DNA of 64,000 bases from Bacteroidota bacterium (lineage in GTDB: Bacteria > Bacteroidota > Bacteroidia > UKL13-3): assembly GCA_947464275.1 (NCBI GenBank), contig CANHVU010000002.1:124001-188000 (forward strand), in the 5' to 3' direction. This document shows, piece after piece, positions 21,599-30,712 of the stretch. Under the pieces are notes generated by a model. The model searched no databases. It was not told the DNA's origin and was given only the letters and a program-made list of their open reading frames with translations. The position numbers and the translations under genes are program-made. Each line of letters starts with the position of its first letter. Within the stretch, counting starts at the first letter, position 1.

Positions 21599-22000
21599 TT
21601 AACAAAAAGACTCGAAGGAGTTTATTTTAGGTGGGGGAACAGTTAATTCAGGATGGAAATGTTCTATAAACTTTTCTTCGTTAATTACTTTATTTAAATG
21701 ATTTGGTAATACCACAAAACAGAATACTTCGGGATAAAATTGGGCAGTAAAAAGGTCGTCCTCTTCTTCTAAATTGACACTTGGAATTTCTGTTTTTTCA
21801 CTTGTGTCATCAATAGGAATATTTTGATGATGATCATGTTGAATATTAAAACAATAAGTATTATTTTTACTCTTAATGGACTTAAATGCGTTTGCTTTGC
21901 TATCGAAATTAATTAAGTTTAAGCCAATACAAAATAATATAACATACACCTGTAAAGGCAAAAATAAATTAATTATAAAATTATTATTTGTATGTTTCAT
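21599..22000 (-). CDS. Hypothetical protein (133 aa)
   Basis: One N-terminal hydrophobic segment, then an acidic/His-containing soluble region; divergent from 22214 and upstream of the RND operon. Confidence 0.5.
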   Translation of the reverse strand: MKHTNNNFIINLFLPLQVYVILFCIGLNLINFDSKANAFKSIKSKNNTYCFNIQHDHHQNIPIDDTSEKTEIPSVNLEEEDDLFTAQFYPEVFCFVVLPNHLNKVINEEKFIEHFHPELTVPPPKINSFESFC

Positions 22001-22213
22001 TATGGCCGCAAAAGTAGCCCCTTTAAAGCTATATTATTGTCAAAGAATAGTAAAAATGTGATGTAATAATTTAGTATTTATTGATAAAACAAAATCATTT
22101 TTTTTTAATCAACAACTTTTTAGTCCTTTTATAAGAGAGAATTGCCATGTATGGAGTTTTATTTTGAAGGTAGAAAAAGAGACAATAAAATTGTATTCAA
22201 TAATTTAAAAAAA

Positions 22214-22456
22214 ATGAAAACACCTTTTAACAAGTTTCTTTACATTGGTTTTATTATCATGGGATTATACCAAACTTTTTTTACCAAAGATTATATGCAA
22301 GCTGCCGCATCTATGGGAATTGGCTTAGCCTTTGACCCATTTGATACTGAACAAAAATGGAACGATAGACCTACTTGGCAAAAAGCAGTATTAATTATTC
22401 ATTTGGCAGCAGTAGCAGCTTTGTTTGGTTATGGAGTTGGTTTGAATGATAAATAA
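22214..22456 (+). CDS. Small hypothetical membrane protein
   Basis: MKTPFNKFLYIGFIIMGLYQTFFTKDY..., in-frame ATG inside the 22142 ORF, two TM segments. Confidence 0.6.
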   Translation: MKTPFNKFLYIGFIIMGLYQTFFTKDYMQAAASMGIGLAFDPFDTEQKWNDRPTWQKAVLIIHLAAVAALFGYGVGLNDK

Positions 22457-22465
22457 AACCAAACA

Positions 22466-23047
22466 CTAATTACCCGAAGGTTCCCAAAGTTCAATTTTAT
22501 TGCCTTCATTGTCCATAATATGAACAAACTTTCCGTAATCAAAAGTTTCAATCGAATCTAAAACATTTACACCATTTGCTTTTAATTGAGCCACCAAGCC
22601 TTCTATATTTTGCACACGGTAATTAATCATAAACTCCTTTTTTGAAGGCGCAAAATATTCGCTTCCTTTTTTAAATGGGCTCCATTGCAAAGTGTTTATT
22701 TCATCAGGTTTATCTAGGCATCTCGATTCAAAGCTAGCGCCATAATCGTTGGCATTAATGCCTAAGTTTTTTTTGTACCATTCTCTTATTTCCTTTGGGT
22801 TTTCAGAGAAAAAGAAAATACCACCCACACCAGTTACTTTTGGTGTGGTATCGTTAGTTTGGGCTGTGGTGGGTTTTTGTTCCATGTTTTGTTTTACTTT
22901 ATATTCAAAGTTGCAACTTACAAAAGTTCCATTCAATACAAATAAAACTGTTATTAATATGACTGAGTTTTTCATTGGTTTATTGGATTTAACAAAAAAC
23001 AATGATAATAAAATTGAAAATTGATTTCTAATTAAATCCAACTCCAC
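22466..23047 (-). CDS. Glyoxalase/bleomycin-resistance (VOC) family protein
   Basis: GVGGIFFFSENPKEIREWYKKNLGI...FVHIMDNEGNKIELWEP; start probably at the internal MKNSVILITVLF. Confidence 0.85.
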   Translation of the reverse strand: MELDLIRNQFSILLSLFFVKSNKPMKNSVILITVLFVLNGTFVSCNFEYKVKQNMEQKPTTAQTNDTTPKVTGVGGIFFFSENPKEIREWYKKNLGINANDYGASFESRCLDKPDEINTLQWSPFKKGSEYFAPSKKEFMINYRVQNIEGLVAQLKANGVNVLDSIETFDYGKFVHIMDNEGNKIELWEPSGN

Positions 23048-23090
23048 ATTTACCGCTTTTAAATCACAAATAATGAAACATCAAAAATAA

Positions 23091-23171
23091 TTATTTGATT
23101 GTACAGAAAGCTGTGGCTGAAAGAACAATAATGGCAGTAATACTAAGAAGTATTTTATAAAATTTGTTCAA
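23091..23171 (-). CDS. Possible very small hydrophobic peptide (26 aa), TTG start
   Basis: Manual translation: MNKFYKILLSITAIIVLSATAFCTIK, stop; signal/TM-like; absent from the ORF track. Confidence 0.3.
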   Translation of the reverse strand: MNKFYKILLSITAIIVLSATAFCTIK

Positions 23172-23255
23172 GATTTTTTGAATTAATTACCTTCATACTT
23201 TTTTATTGTATCAAAAACATAAAAATCTATTAAAGTATTTGGTGTATTTCGTTTA

Positions 23256-24140
23256 TTATTTTGAGGCTATTGCAATTTTGGTAGGAGCAACTGTGCCTGA
23301 ATATGTTTTAGCATAAATAAAGGTAAACTCTGCACCAAAAAACATAATTATAGAGGAATAAGAAACCCATAACAACATTAATATAACTGAACCAGCAGCG
23401 CCATACACCGAGGCTGGATTTGCTTTTCCAAAGTAATAAGCAAGCGCTGTTTTACCTATAGTAAATAATATTCCGGTTATTAATGAGCCTAACCAAACTT
23501 GCTTCCATTTTATTTCTGCATCGGGTAAAACTTTAAACATCAATGCAAACAAAAACGAAATGACTGCAAGCGACAATAAAAAGTTAATGATGCTAAAAAC
23601 TGAAATCATAAAAGGCGAAGTATCCACTTTTATCCAATTACTCATGGCAGCTATAGCGGTAGAAATAACCAACGAAATAGTTAACAAAAAAGCAATAGCC
23701 AATATCAATCCAAACGAAAACAACCTTGCTTTTAAAATAGGCAAAATACCTTTTTGAGCCACTGTTTTAACTTGCCAAATTACATTGAGTGTTTTTTGTA
23801 ATTCAACAAAAACACCTGTGGCGCCAATTAATAGAATAATTACACCCACTATGGAGCCCCAAAGTGTAGCCTTTGATTCGTTGGCTTTTTCTAATATCTG
23901 GCTAATTTGAGCCGCAGTGCTTGCTCCCATGCTTTTCGATATTTCATGAATGAGGTCATTATTTACAGTTTCATTCCCGAAAAAATAGCCCATAATAGTA
24001 ACTATTAAAAGTAATAAACCTGGAATGCTAAAAATGGCGTAGTAGGCTATAATTGCGCTTTCTCTAAATGGATCTATATTAATCCAAGCTTCAAAACTAT
24101 CTTTAAAAAGTTTACCCAAATGTTTAATTTTAAATGCCAT
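23256..24140 (-). CDS. YihY/BrkB family membrane protein
   Basis: FRESAIIAYYAIFSIPGLLLLIVTI...VYGAAGSVILMLLWVSYSSIIMFFGAEFTFIYA. Confidence 0.88.
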   Translation of the reverse strand: MAFKIKHLGKLFKDSFEAWINIDPFRESAIIAYYAIFSIPGLLLLIVTIMGYFFGNETVNNDLIHEISKSMGASTAAQISQILEKANESKATLWGSIVGVIILLIGATGVFVELQKTLNVIWQVKTVAQKGILPILKARLFSFGLILAIAFLLTISLVISTAIAAMSNWIKVDTSPFMISVFSIINFLLSLAVISFLFALMFKVLPDAEIKWKQVWLGSLITGILFTIGKTALAYYFGKANPASVYGAAGSVILMLLWVSYSSIIMFFGAEFTFIYAKTYSGTVAPTKIAIASK

Positions 24141-24325
24141 TATTTAACCTTGGTGTTCTTTTTATTTAACTGAATACCTGCTTTGGTAATTTTTTGGGGT
24201 GAACCTGCTACTTGATTTGGATCATTTGCATTGGGTTTTTCTCCGTTAAAATCTTGGTATGTTTTTTTCTCTAACAAGTTAATTGTTTCAATGGCGTTAA
24301 TGGTTTTCGAGGTGTTCTTTTTCAT
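24140..24325 (-). CDS. Small hypothetical hydrophilic protein (61 aa)
   Basis: ORF abutting the YihY/BrkB gene, overlapping it by 1 nt. Confidence 0.45.
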   Translation of the reverse strand: MKKNTSKTINAIETINLLEKKTYQDFNGEKPNANDPNQVAGSPQKITKAGIQLNKKNTKVK

Positions 24326-24358
24326 TTTGATAGGTTGTTAAATTTATGCCCCATTAAT

Positions 24359-24529
24359 TTAGTTAGATTTACTTACTATTTTTGAACCTATAACATACCG
24401 AGCTATTAAGGAGGCTGCTACTAAAATGAGCAACAAATGAATGACAGCACCTGCGCCAAATAAAAAGAAACCCAAACCCCAAATAACCAATAAAACTTTT
24501 GCTGAAATATGTAAAAATTGCGTTGCCAT
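24359..24529 (-). CDS. Small membrane protein (56 aa), lmo0937-like family
   Basis: Manual translation: MATQFLHISAKVLLVIWGLGFFLFGAGAVIHLLLILVAASLIARYVIGSKIVSKSN; missing from the ORF track because it is under 60 aa. Confidence 0.65.
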   Translation of the reverse strand: MATQFLHISAKVLLVIWGLGFFLFGAGAVIHLLLILVAASLIARYVIGSKIVSKSN

Positions 24530-24814
24530 GCTGTTTATGTTTGTTACAAAAGTGGCTTAAAGAAGCATATAACTTATTACATAATTATTTAAAGTGTTGC
24601 ATAAATCACACCTTAAAAGGGTATCATTTTAGGAATTTAGGAGTAAAAAACTTTGCTAGTGAGTATTAAAAAAACCCTATGACTTAAATAAAAAACCAAA
24701 ATAGCTTTAGCTAAAACCGAAAGAGGTTTCTCCACTTAAAACCTATCCCACATTTCCCGCTTTTAAAATCCTTTACAAACAATATATTTGAATGCATAAA
24801 ATATATTATTGGTA

Positions 24815-26179
24815 ATGAACAAATTTTTTATACTCTTATTTTCTCTTTATTGCTTTCAACTAACGGCTCAAACCAACGATACTGCTGTTATTAAACAAAT
24901 TACTGACGAAGTTTTGCTTAACGGAAAAGCTTATTCTGACCTTCGCGATTTATGTAAAAAAGTAGGTAACCGAATCAGTGGTAGTCCGCAGGCCGAAAAA
25001 GCCGTAGAGTTAATGTATAACAAAATGAAAGGTTATGGTTTTGATAGTGTATGGCTTCAACCTGTTATGGTTCCGCGTTGGGTAAGAGGCAGCAAACAAA
25101 CCGAAATTGGAAAAATTATCAATGAAAATAAACCTTACAAAGTAAATATTTTAGCTTTAGGTGGTTCAGTATCTACTCCTAAAAATGGCATAACAGCCAA
25201 TGTAATTGAAGTAAAAAACTTTGAAGAATTAAAAAGTTTAGGTAAAGAAAAAATTGCTGGTAAAATTGTGTTTTTTAATCGCCCAATGGACCCAACTCAT
25301 ATTAGTACTGGAAGTGCTTATGGAGGTGCTGTGAACCAACGTGGGCGCGGAGCTACCGAAGCTGCCAAATATGGTGCCATTGGTGTGGTGGTGCGCAGTA
25401 TGACTTTAGCTCACGATGAATTTGCACATACAGGCGCTATGTATTACAACGATTCGTTTCCAAAAATTCCTGCGTGTGCCATTAGCAGTAACCATGCCGA
25501 TGCATTGAGTAGATCAATCAAACAAAATAATCAAACTCAATTTTACTTTAATTTAAATTGCCAAAACACCATAGATAGTGTATTGAGCTATAACGTAATT
25601 GGGCAAATAAACGGAACAACCAAAGCCAAGGAAATTATATTGGTTGGCGGCCATTTAGATAGTTGGGATGTGGGCGAAGGTGCTCACGATGATGGTGCAG
25701 GTTGTGTGCAAAGTATAGAAGTATTGCGTTTGTTTAAAACCTTAAATTTAAAACCTCAACGTACATTGCGCGCAGTACTTTTTATGAACGAAGAAAATGG
25801 TTTGCGTGGTGGCATAAAATATGCTGAGTTAGCAGCTTTGAATAAAGAAAATCATTATGCAGCTATTGAAACAGATGCTGGAGGTTTTGTTCCGCGTGGT
25901 TTTGGCATTAGCGATTCTACCGTTTATAAAAACATGGCCGCCAAAGCATATTTGTTTAGAAACTATGGTTGGGATAAAATAGACCTTGGTGGCGGTGGTG
26001 CCGATATTGGCCCTTTAAAAAACAATTGCAAAGCATTGATTGGTTATGTACCTGATTCGCAACGTTATTTTGATTACCACCATACTGAAAATGATGTATT
26101 TGAAGCGGTAAATGAACGCGAGTTACATTTAGGTGCTGCCGCAATTGGCAGTTTGGTTTGGCTGCTTTGTAACGATTAA
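24815..26179 (+). CDS. M28 family metallopeptidase (carboxypeptidase Q-like)
   Basis: GGHLDSWDVGEGAHDDGAG, NEENGLRGG, YFDYHHTENDVFE. Confidence 0.9.
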   Translation: MNKFFILLFSLYCFQLTAQTNDTAVIKQITDEVLLNGKAYSDLRDLCKKVGNRISGSPQAEKAVELMYNKMKGYGFDSVWLQPVMVPRWVRGSKQTEIGKIINENKPYKVNILALGGSVSTPKNGITANVIEVKNFEELKSLGKEKIAGKIVFFNRPMDPTHISTGSAYGGAVNQRGRGATEAAKYGAIGVVVRSMTLAHDEFAHTGAMYYNDSFPKIPACAISSNHADALSRSIKQNNQTQFYFNLNCQNTIDSVLSYNVIGQINGTTKAKEIILVGGHLDSWDVGEGAHDDGAGCVQSIEVLRLFKTLNLKPQRTLRAVLFMNEENGLRGGIKYAELAALNKENHYAAIETDAGGFVPRGFGISDSTVYKNMAAKAYLFRNYGWDKIDLGGGGADIGPLKNNCKALIGYVPDSQRYFDYHHTENDVFEAVNERELHLGAAAIGSLVWLLCND

Positions 26180-26263
26180 TTTACAATAGCTAAATACAAA
26201 ACATAAACTAAAATATACATTTGCAAACCTAGAAAAAGAAAAACTATTAATTAATTAAATAAG

Positions 26264-27124
26264 ATGAGTGCAGAGAACAAAGAATTAATTTTTAAAAAAA
26301 TTGGAATAGCCATTGCTTTTTCGCCAAGGCTTGAAGCTATTATAGCCGAAGCTTCTAAAATGCAAAAAGGATTTGTATCCAACTTGTTTTTTATACATGT
26401 TGGAAAACAAAGTGCTGATGATGAAAAGACTTTAAAAGACCTTTTTGATAAATACAATTTAAGCAACTCTCAGTTAATTTGGCGCGAAGGCGAACCTGTT
26501 GAAACTATTTTACAAATATGCGAAGATGAGCAGTTTGATTTATTGGTGGCAGGTGCTTTAGAAAAAGAAAGTTTAATAAAATATTTTATGGGCAGTGTGG
26601 CTCGTAAATTAAGTCGTAGGGTAAAATGCAGCATGCTTATGCTTACCGAACCTATGATAGAATCGAACCCTTTAAAACGCATAGTAGTTGAAGGTTCTGA
26701 TAATCCAAAAACAGTTAACACCATTGCCAAAGCCATTGAAATAGCCAAAGCTTTTGATGTGAAATATGTAGATGTTATTCAAGAAACTGATTTAAGCAAA
26801 GCCGCCTTAATACGTAGCGATGAGTTTAAAGAAAACGAAATGGCCCATCACAAAGAGCAGTTAATTAGCGAGGAAAATAAAAAGTTAGAATACATTTTAA
26901 GTTGTAACGATTGTGGTGGTTTAAAAGTAAATGTAGAACGTATAGAAGGCAAGCCGGGTTATGTAATTACTAAATATGCCCGCGAAAATGAATCGGATTT
27001 ATTGGTACTAAACTCACCCGACAGAAAACTAAATTTGATTGACCGTGTTTTTCCAACTGATATTGAATTTGCCTTAGCTGATTTGCCTTGTAATTTATTA
27101 TTGGTAAATGAAGATGGGGTTTAG
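26264..27124 (+). CDS. Universal stress protein (UspA-like) with two domains
   Basis: FDLLVAGALEKESLIKYFMGSVARKLSRRVKCSMLML and a second alpha/beta half ending DLPCNLLLVNEDG. Confidence 0.75.
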   Translation: MSAENKELIFKKIGIAIAFSPRLEAIIAEASKMQKGFVSNLFFIHVGKQSADDEKTLKDLFDKYNLSNSQLIWREGEPVETILQICEDEQFDLLVAGALEKESLIKYFMGSVARKLSRRVKCSMLMLTEPMIESNPLKRIVVEGSDNPKTVNTIAKAIEIAKAFDVKYVDVIQETDLSKAALIRSDEFKENEMAHHKEQLISEENKKLEYILSCNDCGGLKVNVERIEGKPGYVITKYARENESDLLVLNSPDRKLNLIDRVFPTDIEFALADLPCNLLLVNEDGV

Positions 27125-27126
27125 TT

Positions 27127-27350
27127 GGCAGTTGATAGACCATAGGCCATGGTTAATAAACAATTAGCAATAAGCAATAGATAATGAGCAATTGGCAATA
27201 GGCAATTAGCAATAGACAATAGGCAATAGAAAATGGGCAATAAGCAATAGACGGTAGTTAATAGACAATTTAACAAATAACAATTTAACAATACAACAAT
27301 CAAACAATTCCTTAAATCTCCAAATCAATAAATCAATAAGTCAAAAATCA
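27127..27350. repeat. Degenerate (g/a)GCAAT-type low-complexity repeats
   Basis: Runs of gcaataagcaatag / ggcaataggcaattagcaatagacaatag, then aacaatttaacaa-type repeats. Confidence 0.75.
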
Positions 27351-27363
27351 ATAAATCCTCCCA

Positions 27364-28656
27364 ATGAAAACCTTAAATCACCACGAAACAATAAGTTTAA
27401 TATTAAGCTTAGGCATTCTGCTTATTGTGGCAAGGCTTGTGGGTGAGTTTTTTAGGAAATTTAAAATGCCATTGGTAGTTGGAGAGTTGGTGGCGGGTAT
27501 TTGTTTAGGACCAAGTTTGTTAGGTCAATATTTTCCGCAGGTAAGTAATTTGGTTTTGAATAAAGAAAGTAATTCGGCCATTGCATTTAATGGTATTACT
27601 TCTATATCTGTTATTATGTTATTGTTTGTTGCAGGTATGGAAGTTGATTTATCCATCATTCGTCAGCAAGGCAAAACTGCTTTAAAAACAAGTTTTTTAG
27701 GATTAGTCATTCCACTAGGATTAGGATTTTTAGTAGCTTATTACCAATTTCCATTATTTGGCGAAAACTACAATTCGCACACTCAATTAATTTTATTCAG
27801 CTTATTTTTTGGAACAGCCATGGCTGTTTCTGCATTACCAATTATAGCGCGTACTTTAATGGACTTAGGTTTATTTAGAACCAAAGTAGGCATGATAATT
27901 ATAGCAGCTGCCATGTTTGATGATATCATCGGGTGGTTATTGTTTTCGGTAATTTTAGGTATGATGAAACCTGATACAGGCGCTCATGGTTTTATTTACA
28001 CTTTGGGTTTAACCATATTGTATTCCGTTGCCATGCTGACAGTTGGCCGTATAATTATTAATAAATCATTGCCATGGGCACAAAAAAACTTTAGCTGGCC
28101 AGGAGGATTTTTAAGTATTTCGTTAGGTTTGGCATTTTTAGGTGCTGCCTTTACCGAGTTTATTGGCATTCATGCTATTTTTGGTGCTTTTATAGTAGGT
28201 ATTGCTTTTGGCGATAGCGTACATTTAACCGAAAAAACCCGCGAAATAGTGAATCAGTTTGTAACCAATATTTTCGCACCATTGTTTTTTGTGTCTATTG
28301 GTTTTAAAGTAAACTTTTTTGCCAACTTCGATTTCCAAGTGACTGCTTTGGTATTAATTATTGCGGTAATTTGTAAACTATTAGGAGCAGGATTAGGTGC
28401 TTTATGGGGTGGTTTAACCAAAAAAGAAAGTTTAGCAGTAGGTTTTGGAATGAATGCCCGTGGTGCTATGGAAATTATATTAGCTTTATTGGCTTTGCAA
28501 GCAGGATTAATCAATCAAAAACTGTTTGTGGCTATAGTTATTATGGCGGTAGTAACTTCGGTTATGGCTGGCCCTGCTTTGCAACTTTTGGTAAAACGTC
28601 AATTAGATCAAGACAAAGAAGATTTAGACAAAGAACAAGAAGAGATGTTTGTGTAG
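27364..28656 (+). CDS. Cation:proton antiporter (CPA2/KefB-like)
   Basis: MPLVVGELVAGICLGPSLLG, FIGIHAIFGAFIVGIAFGD, GMNARGAMEIILALLALQAGLI. Confidence 0.9.
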   Translation: MKTLNHHETISLILSLGILLIVARLVGEFFRKFKMPLVVGELVAGICLGPSLLGQYFPQVSNLVLNKESNSAIAFNGITSISVIMLLFVAGMEVDLSIIRQQGKTALKTSFLGLVIPLGLGFLVAYYQFPLFGENYNSHTQLILFSLFFGTAMAVSALPIIARTLMDLGLFRTKVGMIIIAAAMFDDIIGWLLFSVILGMMKPDTGAHGFIYTLGLTILYSVAMLTVGRIIINKSLPWAQKNFSWPGGFLSISLGLAFLGAAFTEFIGIHAIFGAFIVGIAFGDSVHLTEKTREIVNQFVTNIFAPLFFVSIGFKVNFFANFDFQVTALVLIIAVICKLLGAGLGALWGGLTKKESLAVGFGMNARGAMEIILALLALQAGLINQKLFVAIVIMAVVTSVMAGPALQLLVKRQLDQDKEDLDKEQEEMFV

Positions 28657-28671
28657 GTTTTGGATTTGGAG

Positions 28672-28896
28672 TCACGCAAGGCGTGATTGATTTGGAGATT
28701 TAATTGTTGGATGGTTGGATTGTTAAATTGTTGGTTTTTGAATTGTAAGCAATACGCCTTACAAATCGCCTATTACAAATTTTTTTCTCCCATCTCAGTG
28801 CTCATTTCTCTTCTCTCAAATCTCTCATCTCATTTCTCCCATCTCAACTCTCAAAACTCAGTGCTCAAATTCACTTCTTTAACAAATAAACAATAA
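28672..28896. repeat. Low-complexity intergenic block: TCACGC-AAG-GCGTGA hairpin, ATTGTTAAATTGTTG motif and CTCATCTC-rich tract
   Basis: Read directly: tcacgcaaggcgtga at 28672; attgttaaattgttg at 28719; ctcatttctcttctctcaaatctctcatctcatttctcccatctc near 28800. Confidence 0.7.
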
Positions 28897-28955
28897 ATAG
28901 TTAGAGTTTTAAAACAAAACCTTATTTTCGCCCCCATTAAAAATTATAACAATAA

Positions 28956-29309
28956 ATGAAGCAATTGATAGATGCCATTAAAGCAACTTTGGCAAAAGAA
29001 GGATTTGAAGGCGAAAAATTAGTGAATCAGTTAAAGGAATTACGCCAACATTTTATTGAAAACTTAAACCAACCTGGCTATGTACGCATGATTAGATTGG
29101 CATACGAAAACATTCAAGAAAATGGCGATTACACCTTTGAATATACCGAAGATGACGGAAAAGCTAACCTTGATTATTTGTTAGATTTATTGAGCGATTA
29201 TAGCAACAAATACAACAAAGAAGAGTTGGTAGAATACCGCAAAATGATGGAAGGCGAAGAGTGGACCAGTCCTGACCAAGAGTGGGAAGGCGAAGAGGAT
29301 GACGAGTAA
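28956..29309 (+). CDS. Hypothetical small protein with acidic C-terminus
   Basis: 117-aa ORF with clear coding character; ATG about 60 nt upstream of the cyanophycinase gene in the same orientation (gap 29310-29370). Confidence 0.65.
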   Translation: MKQLIDAIKATLAKEGFEGEKLVNQLKELRQHFIENLNQPGYVRMIRLAYENIQENGDYTFEYTEDDGKANLDYLLDLLSDYSNKYNKEELVEYRKMMEGEEWTSPDQEWEGEEDDE

Positions 29310-29370
29310 GAAGTAGCTTAGTTAAAAACAATCGGGGGGATTTTAGTTTTCTCACTTAAAAATTGTACAA

Positions 29371-30252
29371 TTGAATACACCAAAAGGAAAACTTATATCT
29401 ATTGGAGGTGCCGAGGATAAAGGCACTGAACCAGAAAATGGATATGGGCACTCAGTAAAAAGTTTAAACTTTTTTAGCTTAGCTATTTTAAAAAGATTTG
29501 TTGAAGAAGTTGGCGGATCGGATAAAAAAATTGAAGTAATTACTACTGCTTCTTCTATTCCGCAAGAAGTAGGGCAAAATTATATAGATGCATTTGGCAA
29601 AATAGGTTGCAAAAAAGCAGGCGTTATGAATATTCGTAACCGCGAAGACGTGCAAAACCCTGAATACATTCAACGCGTAAAAGATTGCGATGGTATTTTG
29701 TTTTCGGGTGGAGATCAATTGCGCCTAACCAGTATTTTTGGTGGAACCGAAATTTACCAAGTATTGCACGATAGGTATTATGCAGAAAAAAGTTTTGTAA
29801 TAGCAGGTACTAGTGCAGGTGCCATGGCTATGAGTAATACCATGATTTACAGTGGAAAAAGCGAATTAGCGCATTTAAAAGGTGAAGTTAAAATTACTAC
29901 TGGTTTAGCTTTTATTCCAAATGTTATTATTGATTCACATTTTGATAAACGTGGACGTTTTAACCGATTGGCACAAGCTGTAGCAAGCAATCCGCAATGC
30001 ACAGGAATTGGACTTGGTGAAGATACTGGAGTAATTGTTATAGATAATAATTATTTAGAAGTAATAGGAAGCGGTGCTGTTGTTATTGTAGATGGACGAG
30101 ATATTAAATTCTCCAACATTACCGATGTAAGCGAAAGTTCACCAATTTGCATTGAAAATATTAAAGTAAATATTTTGGTAAAAGGAAATGGCTATCTGCT
30201 TAAAGAACGTAAGTTTTTACCTAATGCAAATGAGGCACATGCCCAAGCATAA
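29371..30252 (+). CDS. cphB: Cyanophycinase
   Basis: GKLISIGGAEDKG, FSGGDQLRLTSIFGGTE, AGTSAGAMAMSNTMI (nucleophile Ser), DSHFDKRGRFNRL; TTG start. Confidence 0.9.
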   Translation: MNTPKGKLISIGGAEDKGTEPENGYGHSVKSLNFFSLAILKRFVEEVGGSDKKIEVITTASSIPQEVGQNYIDAFGKIGCKKAGVMNIRNREDVQNPEYIQRVKDCDGILFSGGDQLRLTSIFGGTEIYQVLHDRYYAEKSFVIAGTSAGAMAMSNTMIYSGKSELAHLKGEVKITTGLAFIPNVIIDSHFDKRGRFNRLAQAVASNPQCTGIGLGEDTGVIVIDNNYLEVIGSGAVVIVDGRDIKFSNITDVSESSPICIENIKVNILVKGNGYLLKERKFLPNANEAHAQA

Positions 30253-30272
30253 TATTAAAAATCAAATAATTA

Positions 30273-30308
30273 AAAGTCTTCTAAACTTAAATTTAGAAGG
30301 CTTTTTTG
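30273..30308 (+). terminator. Rho-independent terminator after cphB
   Basis: AAGTCTTCTAAA-(loop)-TTTAGAAGGCTTTTTT. Confidence 0.8.
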
Positions 30309-30402
30309 TTTTTATCCAAACTTGAAATATTATAAATAACATCATCTTTAATGTTGGGAAATAGAAAGTTTTTTTAACATTAATATGAAGGAACAAACTC
30401 CG

Positions 30403-30636
30403 CCTCCTGTAGATAGGAGTATTTGACATTTAGATTTAATCATTTAATAAAAGGGAGTAATACCAATAAACGTTTGTATGTTGATTTTTTTCTAAAAGGT
30501 TAGAAAGTAATAGTGTGGTGGCCCAGCAAAAATGCGGGCCCAAATAATGGACCTTCGAGGAGTATCAACGGTCACTGAGCCTGTCGAAGTGTTGTCTAGC
30601 TTTTTTGCATACTTTTTTAGCAATGAAAAAAGTATG
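30403..30636. repeat. Intergenic cluster of inverted repeats, including a TTCGACAGGCTCAG-type element
   Basis: CTCCT..AGGAG (30404-30419); GGCCC-a-GCA-AAAA-TGC-GGGCC (30520-30540); ggtcactgagcctgtcgaag (30570-30589); CATACTTTTTT-agcaatg-AAAAAAGTATG (30608-30636). Confidence 0.75.
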
Positions 30637-30712
30637 AAGTAAATAAGTAGAATGCTTAAGTAAAGTGAGATTTGTTTTTCTGAAAATTATTGATGTAATT
30701 TTTAAGAAAATT

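Noticed and set aside
27121-27303. 60-aa minus-strand ORF with YCLLPIANCLL repeats
   Set aside because: Direct translation of the degenerate GCAATAG repeat tract, not a plausible gene
27127-27350. Possible CRISPR-like repeat array
   Set aside because: Units are short, irregular and without unique spacers of constant length; no cas genes nearby
28404-28703. 99-aa plus-strand ORF
   Set aside because: Alternate frame of the antiporter gene with no protein-like conservation pattern
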